A DNA stretch of 64,000 bases from Elizabethkingia meningoseptica_A. GTDB lineage: Bacteria; Bacteroidota; Bacteroidia; Flavobacteriales; Weeksellaceae. A model generated the notes under the pieces. That model was given only the letters and a program-made list of their open reading frames with translations, was not told the origin of the DNA and searched no databases. The stretch spans positions 1 through 64,000 of the forward strand of contig NZ_JBJDLK010000004.1 in NCBI RefSeq assembly GCF_045762675.1, written 5' to 3'. Position 1 is the stretch's first letter. Every line of letters begins with the position of its first letter. Both the position numbers and the translations under genes were made by a program. Positions 17,051 to 23,653 of this stretch are shown here, in pieces.

Positions 17051-18595
17051 ATGGAAGAAATTAAAAGTTTGCAGCATCAGGTTGATGAATGGATCAGGAC
17101 AATAGGTCTGCGTTATTTTAATGAACTCACGAATATGGCAATGCTTACGGAAGAAGTAGGCGAAGTTGCCCGGATTATTGCCCGCAGATATGGTGAGCAA
17201 TCTGAAAAAGAATCGGACAAGAATAAGGATCTTGGAGAAGAACTCGCAGATGTTCTTTTTGTAACCCTGTGCCTTGCCAATCAAACGGGAACCGATTTGC
17301 AGGAAGCTTTTAATAAAAAAATGAAACTTAAAATGGAGAGAGACAAAGACAGACACCAGAATAACATAAAATTACAATCAACAGTTCCGTTTTGTGAAAT
17401 GCTGGATGGTGAAACGGTACAAATAGGCGGATCAAAAAGTATTACAAACCGATTGCTTATTCTGGAAAAGATATTTGGTAATATAACACTGGATAATGTT
17501 TCCGATTCACAGGATTCCTCATTGCTGATAAAAGCACTGAACGATGAAAGCGATGTGGTGGATATTCACCATGCCGGAACTTCTATGCGTTTTCTTACCT
17601 CTTATTTTGCAACAAAAGAAGGGAAGGAAGTCACTTTAACGGGTTCTGAGCGAATGAAACAGCGTCCGATAAAACCATTGGTTGAGGCATTGCGTCAGCT
17701 GGATGCAGATATTGAATATCTTGGAGAAGAAGGATTTCCACCCTTGAAAATAAAAGGAAAGAAAATTGAAAAAAATCAGGTAAGTATTCCGGCTAATATC
17801 AGCAGCCAGTTTATTACATCACTTTTATTGGTTGGGGGCAGTCTTGAAAACGGACTTCATGTAAGTCTTGAAGGAAAGATTACTTCTCTTCCTTATTTAT
17901 TAATGACCATAGAAATTCTGAAAAAGGTAGGAATAGAAGCTTCTATTGAAGAAAATATTATCCGCATTAAGCCCGTATCCGGTGCATTGGCTCCGATTCG
18001 CTATGTTGTGGAAAGCGACTGGTCTTCGGCTTCTTATTTTTATTCTTTAGCCGCTATCGGCAGAAAAAAAATAAATCTGAAAAGTCTGAATGTAAAATCC
18101 CTTCAGGCCGATTCGCGTTCTGCAGAGATTTACAGAAATTTCTTTGGGATAGAAACGATAGAGGTGTCTGAGAATGAAATTTCTTTACAACCGGTCGAAG
18201 GATTCAAATTTCCGGAAGAAATGCAGCTGGATATGAATAACTGTCCGGATATTGCCCAAACAGTTTGTGTAACGGCAGCAGCACTTCAGGTTCCTTTTTA
18301 TATTACAGGACTTGAAACGCTGAAAGTAAAAGAAACAGACCGTCTGACTGCAATGCAGAATGAATTAAGAAAAATCGGTCTGGATACAGCAATTACAAAT
18401 GAAACCATCAGATCTTTAGGGAATATTCCGGCGTCAGAAAATGTTACAATTGCTACTTATAACGATCACAGAATGGCAATGGCCTTTGCGCCTTATGCAC
18501 TGCGTCGTACACTGGAAATAGAAGATCCAAATGTTGTTGAAAAGTCTTACCCGGAATACTGGAAAGATTTTTATAAAGTGGTAAAAAGAAAATAG
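17051..18595 (+). CDS. aroA: Fusion of MazG-like pyrophosphohydrolase and EPSP synthase
   Basis: A single 514-codon frame. Residues 1-107 are a complete MazG-like nucleotide pyrophosphohydrolase with EEVGE (34-38) and ExxD (E64, D67) metal ligands. Residues about 118-514 are a complete 3-phosphoshikimate 1-carboxyvinyltransferase, the sixth step of the shikimate pathway. It has GSKSITNR (K129, S130, R134), HAGTSMRFLT, SSQFITSLLL, DMNNCPDIAQT, LKVKETDRL and YNDHRMAMAF. No stop or frameshift lies at the junction. An internal ATG at 17399 (M117) could allow separate AroA translation. The SDR gene follows with no gap. Confidence 0.93.
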   Translation: MEEIKSLQHQVDEWIRTIGLRYFNELTNMAMLTEEVGEVARIIARRYGEQSEKESDKNKDLGEELADVLFVTLCLANQTGTDLQEAFNKKMKLKMERDKDRHQNNIKLQSTVPFCEMLDGETVQIGGSKSITNRLLILEKIFGNITLDNVSDSQDSSLLIKALNDESDVVDIHHAGTSMRFLTSYFATKEGKEVTLTGSERMKQRPIKPLVEALRQLDADIEYLGEEGFPPLKIKGKKIEKNQVSIPANISSQFITSLLLVGGSLENGLHVSLEGKITSLPYLLMTIEILKKVGIEASIEENIIRIKPVSGALAPIRYVVESDWSSASYFYSLAAIGRKKINLKSLNVKSLQADSRSAEIYRNFFGIETIEVSENEISLQPVEGFKFPEEMQLDMNNCPDIAQTVCVTAAALQVPFYITGLETLKVKETDRLTAMQNELRKIGLDTAITNETIRSLGNIPASENVTIATYNDHRMAMAFAPYALRRTLEIEDPNVVEKSYPEYWKDFYKVVKRK

Positions 18596-19384
18596 ATGGT
18601 CATTATTATTACAGGAGCCTCCAAAGGTATAGGCTTCGCTCTGGCAGAATCATTTGCAAAACAAGGGCATCAGGTATACGGCTTTAGCCGTCATACAGCA
18701 GAAAGTTCAAATTTTACGAGTCTTTCGGTAGATGTTACAGATAAAGAACAGATACAACAGGCTGTTTCTTCTGTTATAAACAAAGAAGGAAGAATAGATG
18801 TATTGATTAACAATGCCGGTATGGGAATGGTTGGGGCTGTGGAAGATACCACTAAAGAGGATATTCATAAATTATTCGATCTTAATCTGGCCGGTCCGGT
18901 ACAGATGATGTCAGCGGTTTTACCGCAGATGAGAACACAACGTTCCGGAAGAATTATTAATATTTCCAGTATCGGAAGTGAGATGGGGCTACCATTCAGA
19001 GGATTTTATTCCGCATCGAAGTCCGCATTGGATAAAGTAACAGAAGCCATGCGTTATGAAATAAAAAACTGGAATATTCAGGCAACAATTCTCCACCTCG
19101 GGGATATTAAAACCAATATTGCAGAAGGACGTGTACGGACAAAAGTATCGGATGCCTATACCGTGGTTTTCAATAAAATTTATGACCTGATGAATGCCCA
19201 TGTTGATCATGGAAATGAACCTTCAGAAGTCGCTGATTACATTGAAATGCTATTAAAGAAAAATAACTGGAAAGCACATTATTATTTCGGAAAATTCGGA
19301 CAAAAGATAGGAGTTCCTTTGAAATGGATTCTTCCACAGAATTTTTATGAAAACCTTATGCGCAAGTACTCCCAAATGGACTAA
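18596..19384 (+). CDS. SDR family oxidoreductase
   Basis: A 262-aa classical short-chain dehydrogenase/reductase. The Rossmann loop TGASKGIG is at 6-13, NNAGMG follows, the catalytic serine is in INISSIGSEMG and YSASKSAL carries the Tyr/Lys pair. The ATG directly abuts the aroA stop codon, so the two are co-transcribed. Substrate unknown; the C-terminal extension (WKAHYYFGKFGQKIGVPLKW) resembles SDRs acting on lipid-like or steroid-like substrates, but I cannot assign one. Confidence 0.88.
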   Translation: MVIIITGASKGIGFALAESFAKQGHQVYGFSRHTAESSNFTSLSVDVTDKEQIQQAVSSVINKEGRIDVLINNAGMGMVGAVEDTTKEDIHKLFDLNLAGPVQMMSAVLPQMRTQRSGRIINISSIGSEMGLPFRGFYSASKSALDKVTEAMRYEIKNWNIQATILHLGDIKTNIAEGRVRTKVSDAYTVVFNKIYDLMNAHVDHGNEPSEVADYIEMLLKKNNWKAHYYFGKFGQKIGVPLKWILPQNFYENLMRKYSQMD

Positions 19385-19421
19385 AATAATTTGATATTAT
19401 TGACTGTTTTTAACAGAAGCA

Positions 19422-19447
19422 GGTTAAAGTTTAATAAAACTTTAACC
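19422..19447. repeat. Perfect 11-bp inverted repeat with 4-base loop
   Basis: GGTTAAAGTTT and AAACTTTAACC flank AATA. It is not followed by a T run, so it is not a classical terminator; a second hairpin that is one follows 14 bp later. Confidence 0.6.
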
Positions 19448-19461
19448 ACCAAGGGGAATCT

Positions 19462-19484
19462 AAAAAAGCAAAAGCGGCTTTTTT
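19462..19484 (+). terminator. Terminator of the aroA-SDR operon
   Basis: Arms AAAAAAGC and GCTTTTTT with a 7-base loop. The T-rich right arm serves as the tract. Confidence 0.6.
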
Positions 19485-19489
19485 ATGTT

Positions 19490-19497
19490 TAATTTTG
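19490..19497 (+). promoter_or_regulatory. -7 box of the secreted-protein gene at 19506
   Basis: TAATTTTG, exact consensus, only 8 nt before the ATG; it implies a near-leaderless mRNA and rules out the upstream in-frame ATG at 19485. Confidence 0.5.
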
Positions 19498-19505
19498 CGA
19501 CCAAT

Positions 19506-20300
19506 ATGAAGAAATTTTTTACAGGTTTATTTTTCTTATTTATCCTCATATTTCATGGACAGACTTACAGCGGGACAGTGTACATTAAGGATAATTCGGC
19601 ATTATACCTCAATCAGATTTATGTAACCAATCTGAACACACAAAAAACAGTTTTGGCAGATTATCAGGGAGAATTTGATATTCCTGCAAAAGCAGGGGAC
19701 GTTATACGATTTACCTCTATCGTTACGGAACGAAAAGATATAACTGTTACACCTCAGTATCTTCAGAACAAAAGAATGCTGATAGAGCTTTCAGTTGCAT
19801 ACCACGAAATACAGGAGGTTGTAATCCGAAGATTCAAACCGACAGGAAATTTTAAAGTAGATGTACTTTCTACCCAGCAGGACAAGAGAATTGCGCTGGC
19901 AAATAAAATTGGGTTGCCTTCACCGAAAGGAGATGGTAATTCACCAATGCTCCCGGTGGCTTCCTTTAATAATGGCGGCTTAGGTTTCAATGTACAAAGT
20001 GTATTTGATATTCTTACCGGAGAACGTAAAAAACAAGAACGTCTTTATGCCTATGAGTCTATGCAGAAAAATGTGACTTATCTGCATAATTATTTTGGAG
20101 AGGATTATTTTACCAAACTTAAAATTCCTAAAAACTTAATAGATAACTTCCTGCAATTCGTTTATACATCGGATGATCTGGGGCCTGTGGTTAAGAGAGG
20201 AGATTATGCTGTAGTAGAATTATCTATTGAAAAATATCTTCCGGTTTACCTTAAAAGACTACGTAATTCGAATCTGCAGGCAGTAATGGATACTAAATAA
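19506..20300 (+). CDS. Secreted carboxypeptidase-regulatory-like protein
   Basis: 264 aa. Signal peptide MKKFFTGLFFLFILIFHGQ, then a CarboxypepD_reg-like beta domain (YSGTVYIKDNSALYLNQIYV and DYQGEFDIPAKAGDVIRF, about 20-110) ending in EIQEVVIR, the usual end of this module. The last 150 residues have no recognised fold. An in-frame ATG at 19485 lies inside the upstream terminator and before the -7 box, so 19506 is chosen. It resembles periplasmic accessory proteins common in flavobacteria. Function unknown. Confidence 0.78.
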   Translation: MKKFFTGLFFLFILIFHGQTYSGTVYIKDNSALYLNQIYVTNLNTQKTVLADYQGEFDIPAKAGDVIRFTSIVTERKDITVTPQYLQNKRMLIELSVAYHEIQEVVIRRFKPTGNFKVDVLSTQQDKRIALANKIGLPSPKGDGNSPMLPVASFNNGGLGFNVQSVFDILTGERKKQERLYAYESMQKNVTYLHNYFGEDYFTKLKIPKNLIDNFLQFVYTSDDLGPVVKRGDYAVVELSIEKYLPVYLKRLRNSNLQAVMDTK

Positions 20301-20312
20301 CTGTAAAATTGT

Positions 20313-20320
20313 TATTTTTG
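20313..20320 (+). promoter_or_regulatory. -7 box of trmB
   Basis: TATTTTTG, exact consensus, 18 nt before the TTG start codon. Confidence 0.55.
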
Positions 20321-20338
20321 CACCCTAAATTTTGAGTT

Positions 20339-21013
20339 TTGGGAAAAAATAAGATCAGACGTTTCGAAGAGAATAAAACCCTCAAAAATGTATTTCAGCC
20401 AACGCGTGAAGAAGCTCTTGCAGGCTATGAAATGAAAGGAAAATGGAGAGAGAATTTCTTCAAGAATGATAACCCTATCGTACTGGAGCTGGGTTGTGGA
20501 AAAGGTGAGTACAGCGTAGGGATGGCAAAAGCTTTTCCGGATAAAAACTTTATAGGAGTGGATATCAAAGGTGCACGTTTTTGGTTTGGAGCAAAAGAAG
20601 CGGTAGAAAAAGATCTTAATAATGTTGCATTTCTTCGTACACAGATAGAACTGATTGATCTTTTCTTTGAAAAAGACGAGGTGGATGAAATCTGGATTAC
20701 CTTTCCGGATCCTCAGATTAAATTTAAAAGAGCTAAACACAGAATGACCCACCCGGACTTTCTGGAAAGATATAAAAAGATTGTAAAGAAAGACGGTTAC
20801 ATCCATCTTAAAACTGACTCTGAATTTTTACACGGCTATACATTAGGAATACTTCAGGCATTAGGCTATGATGTGGAGGTTTCGCATCATGATATCTATG
20901 GCGCTCCGGAATTTGAAACGGAAGCGGTTCATCTTCGTGAGATTAAGACCTATTATGAAGGTCTGTTTTCGGCAAAAGGAAAAACGATTACTTATCTGAG
21001 GTTTAAAATTTAA
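20339..21013 (+). CDS. trmB: tRNA (guanine-N7-)-methyltransferase, TTG start
   Basis: Methylates G46 of tRNA using S-adenosylmethionine. 224 aa with the SAM-binding ELGCGKGEY, GVDIKGARF and the family motif WITFPDPQIKFKRAKHRMTHPDF. The start codon is TTG: the family N-terminus MGKNKIRRFEENKTLKNVF begins exactly there, an in-frame TGA lies six bases upstream, and no ATG fits. Its own -7 box is at 20313. The next gene's promoter begins at the trmB stop. Confidence 0.94.
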   Translation: MGKNKIRRFEENKTLKNVFQPTREEALAGYEMKGKWRENFFKNDNPIVLELGCGKGEYSVGMAKAFPDKNFIGVDIKGARFWFGAKEAVEKDLNNVAFLRTQIELIDLFFEKDEVDEIWITFPDPQIKFKRAKHRMTHPDFLERYKKIVKKDGYIHLKTDSEFLHGYTLGILQALGYDVEVSHHDIYGAPEFETEAVHLREIKTYYEGLFSAKGKTITYLRFKI

Positions 21014-21014
21014 T

Positions 21015-21022
21015 TATATTTG
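21015..21022 (+). promoter_or_regulatory. -7 box five nt before the lipoprotein ATG
   Basis: TATATTTG, exact consensus, with only 5 nt to the ATG at 21028. The start is fixed by a lipoprotein signal, so the mRNA is predicted to be leaderless. Confidence 0.5.
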
Positions 21023-21027
21023 CCCTA

Positions 21028-21600
21028 ATGAGAAATTTATTAATTATTATTAGTGCTGTACTATTGTGGAGTTGTGCTTCTAATAAACCTTCCCTTGCAC
21101 ATATTATGGAAACCAAGGATATTAAGGAGCTGGAAAACTATATTAAAAGTCATCCTAAACATAAAGATATTGCTTTCCTGAAGCAAAAATTAGTGGCGCT
21201 GAAAATTGCTGCCCAGCCTAAAAAAGCTGCGGAACTTCCTAAGCCTATGATTAAATCTCTGGATGAAATGGAAGCTGAAGAGTTTGCAAAGCTTATGGCA
21301 CAGGATAAATCAGGACATAATCAGAAAACGGTTAAAATTCTGAATCAGATGTTTAATAATGACATCAGTGATACCAATGCCATTATTATGGTGACCAACA
21401 ATTCGGATTGCAATATGATACTAAGAATTCAGGGGACAAAATTCTATAATCTGGCAATTCCTGCCCGTGGAGAAAATTCATTGGTCGTGGAACACGGAAC
21501 TTATAATCTTACAGGCTCTATGTGCGGTGCTACATATACATCCACCAAAACGATTCAGAAAAGTATTTCCATTGCACTCGGAACAAAAAAAGCTAATTAA
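21028..21600 (+). CDS. Lipoprotein of the DUF6759 type
   Basis: 190 aa. Lipoprotein signal ending LLWSC (Cys16), a helical Lys/Glu-rich middle, and a C-terminal beta domain with NNSDCNMILRIQG and GTYNLTGSMCG. The same pattern (Cys-Asn-Met, then GxYxLxxxxC) occurs in the lipoprotein at 43186-43629, so the two are paralogs and may form a disulfide between the two conserved cysteines. The DUF number is from memory. Single gene between trmB and a strong terminator. Function unknown. Confidence 0.75.
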   Translation: MRNLLIIISAVLLWSCASNKPSLAHIMETKDIKELENYIKSHPKHKDIAFLKQKLVALKIAAQPKKAAELPKPMIKSLDEMEAEEFAKLMAQDKSGHNQKTVKILNQMFNNDISDTNAIIMVTNNSDCNMILRIQGTKFYNLAIPARGENSLVVEHGTYNLTGSMCGATYTSTKTIQKSISIALGTKKAN

Positions 21601-21611
21601 TACGATAAATA

Positions 21612-21647
21612 AATTGCGCCGTTCAGAAGAACGGCGCAATTGTTTTT
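21612..21647 (+). terminator. Strong terminator after the lipoprotein gene
   Basis: Perfect 13-bp GC-rich stem (21612-21624 with 21629-21641), loop AGAA, then TTTTT. It also lies downstream of the convergent DUF4407 gene and may serve both. Confidence 0.9.
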
Positions 21648-21655
21648 AATATATC

Positions 21656-22735
21656 TTACGTGTTTTTGGGGTAGAGGCTGTCTTTCATTTCATTGACCCT
21701 GTATTCTGTAGAAAGTGATGCTTTTTCTATTTTTTCTTTAGCATAAAGCTTCACATCGGTTTCATTCTTATCCAGTAACCAGTCATACGGACCAACTGAT
21801 GAAATAAGTTTGATAAGTACCGGTGATATTTCAAGACATACAAACAGCCCCATAATAAAGCTTGACGCTAATGCTATAATGGCACTTGCTTTCCCCAGTT
21901 CATCTAATGCCTGAAGTCTCGCTGCGAAACCGTTGAATCGGTTTTCAGCTGTTTCTGCACTTTTGAGTTCCTGTTCCAGATTAGAATAAACTTTAGAGGT
22001 TTCCTTGTCCAGATACTCTAAACGCGGAGCCACCTGTTTCTGATAATTTTCTAAATCCGCAAGACGTTGTTTCTTTAATTCTTCTTTACGTTTCGCATTG
22101 GTTCCGTAACCTACCTTTCCGGAGGTAAGACCGGACTGTTTTCCCAGGATTTCTTTTTCCAGTTCCACAGATGCAGAATCATAAGCTTTCTGATAGGCTA
22201 CAAGCTTGGCATTAATTTGTGCTTTTTCCTGATCATAAGGCCCGCTTTGCTGCATAATCCTGTTATTGATCTTTGCCTGAAGTTCGGTTTTATTTCTTTG
22301 GATAATAGTATTTAACTGTTTGTTGACTTCCTTTTCAAAGATTTTTAGCTCCAGTGGTTTTGCAATAATAATCCCTAAAAATGCAGCGAGTATCAAACGG
22401 GGAATCGTCATAAGGATTTGATTCCACCATGTTCCGGTCTTCTTTATAGAGGATACAATATATCTGTCGAGATTAAAAATCATCAGTCCCCACAGTAATC
22501 CGAATCCTATGGAAGCCCATATATCATCGAAAATAGTATACATGGCATATCCGGAAGAGAGAGTGGCAAACACTGCTGTAAAGAGAACAACACCTCCTAT
22601 ACCAGAATATTTATTCCATTCTGAAGGCGTTTTTTTCAGGACATGAATATTTGCCCCGGAGCAAAGCATCATGAAATGTTGAAACCAGTTCATTCTGGAT
22701 TCAACAGGTGTAATATTGGGTTGTAATGTTTTCAT
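21656..22735 (-). CDS. DUF4407 membrane protein
   Basis: 359 aa. Four membrane segments: two near 45-90 (GGVVLFTAVFATLSSGYAMY and IGFGLLWGLMIFNLDRYIVSS), one near 110 (LILAAFLGIIIAKPL) and one near 280-300 (IIALASSFIMGLFVCLEISPVLI). Between the third and fourth is a long charged coiled-coil region of about 150 residues. The FNLDRYIV motif and this arrangement are typical of DUF4407. Monocistronic and convergent with the lipoprotein gene. Function unknown. Confidence 0.85.
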   Translation of the reverse strand: MKTLQPNITPVESRMNWFQHFMMLCSGANIHVLKKTPSEWNKYSGIGGVVLFTAVFATLSSGYAMYTIFDDIWASIGFGLLWGLMIFNLDRYIVSSIKKTGTWWNQILMTIPRLILAAFLGIIIAKPLELKIFEKEVNKQLNTIIQRNKTELQAKINNRIMQQSGPYDQEKAQINAKLVAYQKAYDSASVELEKEILGKQSGLTSGKVGYGTNAKRKEELKKQRLADLENYQKQVAPRLEYLDKETSKVYSNLEQELKSAETAENRFNGFAARLQALDELGKASAIIALASSFIMGLFVCLEISPVLIKLISSVGPYDWLLDKNETDVKLYAKEKIEKASLSTEYRVNEMKDSLYPKNT

Positions 22736-22973
22736 AAAATTTTTATTCTGGAATTAATAAGTACGAAAAATCATACCAATGTTACAAATAGTAGTATGTT
22801 TTACCTAGTAAAATGATTATACAATTTTTGTAAAGCTGTTTTACAAAAATAAGTCTTGTATATCAGTTGTTTATAGGAGATTTTAAAGCATGTGATTTTA
22901 TGGTGAAATTATAGATGTAGTTATAAATTTCCCATATTTTGAAATGAAATTATGATCGGATTTGAGATGCTGA

Positions 22974-23528
22974 TTATTTAATTCTGTCCGGATTTTTGCT
23001 AATGAAACTTGCCCAGCCTGAGTAAGATTTCTCTGAAACGCTGTTTCCGGAATTAAAGTGATGGCATACAGCAACAGCAAGACCATCGGATGCATCCAGA
23101 TATTTAGTAGGAAATTCTTTTAACTGTAAAAGATTCTTCAGCATGCCGGCCACCTGTTCTTTGCTGGCATTACCATTTCCGGTAATGGCCATTTTAACTT
23201 TTTTAGGAGAGTATTCCGTAATCGGGATATCTCTGGCAAGGCTTGCAGCCATAGCTACGCCCTGTGCACGCCCGAGCTTTAACATGGATTGTACGTTTTT
23301 CCCGAAAAAGGGTGCCTCCAGAGCAACTTCATCAGGATGGAATTCATCGATCAGGGCAAGAGTTCTGTCAAATATTTTTTTTAGTTTGATCTCATGAGTA
23401 TCCAGTTTTTTCAGGATAAGTTCATATATCTGGACAAGTTCAATTTTTTGTCCTTTTACCGAGATAATGCCAAACCCCATAACTGCTGTTCCGGGGTCAA
23501 TGCCTAATATGATTTTTTCAGTAACCAT
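22974..23528 (-). CDS. ruvC: Holliday junction resolvase RuvC
   Basis: Endonuclease that cuts Holliday junctions with RuvAB. 184 aa. The four catalytic acids are visible: D11 in GIDPGT, E70 in ALEAPFF, D144 and D147 in LDASDGLAVAVCHH. The C-terminus is about 15 residues longer than in E. coli. A -7 box lies five bases before the ATG, suggesting a leaderless transcript. It is not linked to ruvA or ruvB here. Confidence 0.95.
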   Translation of the reverse strand: MVTEKIILGIDPGTAVMGFGIISVKGQKIELVQIYELILKKLDTHEIKLKKIFDRTLALIDEFHPDEVALEAPFFGKNVQSMLKLGRAQGVAMAASLARDIPITEYSPKKVKMAITGNGNASKEQVAGMLKNLLQLKEFPTKYLDASDGLAVAVCHHFNSGNSVSEKSYSGWASFISKNPDRIK

Positions 23529-23533
23529 TGATG

Positions 23534-23541
23534 CAAAGATA
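23534..23541 (-). promoter_or_regulatory. -7 box five nt before ruvC
   Basis: TATCTTTG on the minus strand, exact consensus, with 5 nt to the ATG. Confidence 0.5.
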
Positions 23542-23653
23542 GTTTTATTTAAGAAAATAATCAGGCATTTACAACCATTGACATTTTTTATACGTCTATA
23601 TTTAAGAACGCTACTATTATGTATGAATGTATAATATGAAACAACATAAGGCT

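Noticed and set aside
16865..17356. 163-codon leftward frame over the mazG-aroA start
   Set aside because: It covers the promoter and MazG domain of a well-supported gene and has the Phe/Ile/Arg-rich look of an antisense shadow.
19485..19505. Upstream in-frame ATG of the secreted protein at 19506
   Set aside because: It would place the start inside the terminator of the previous operon and before the exact -7 box, and would add seven residues ahead of a good signal peptide.
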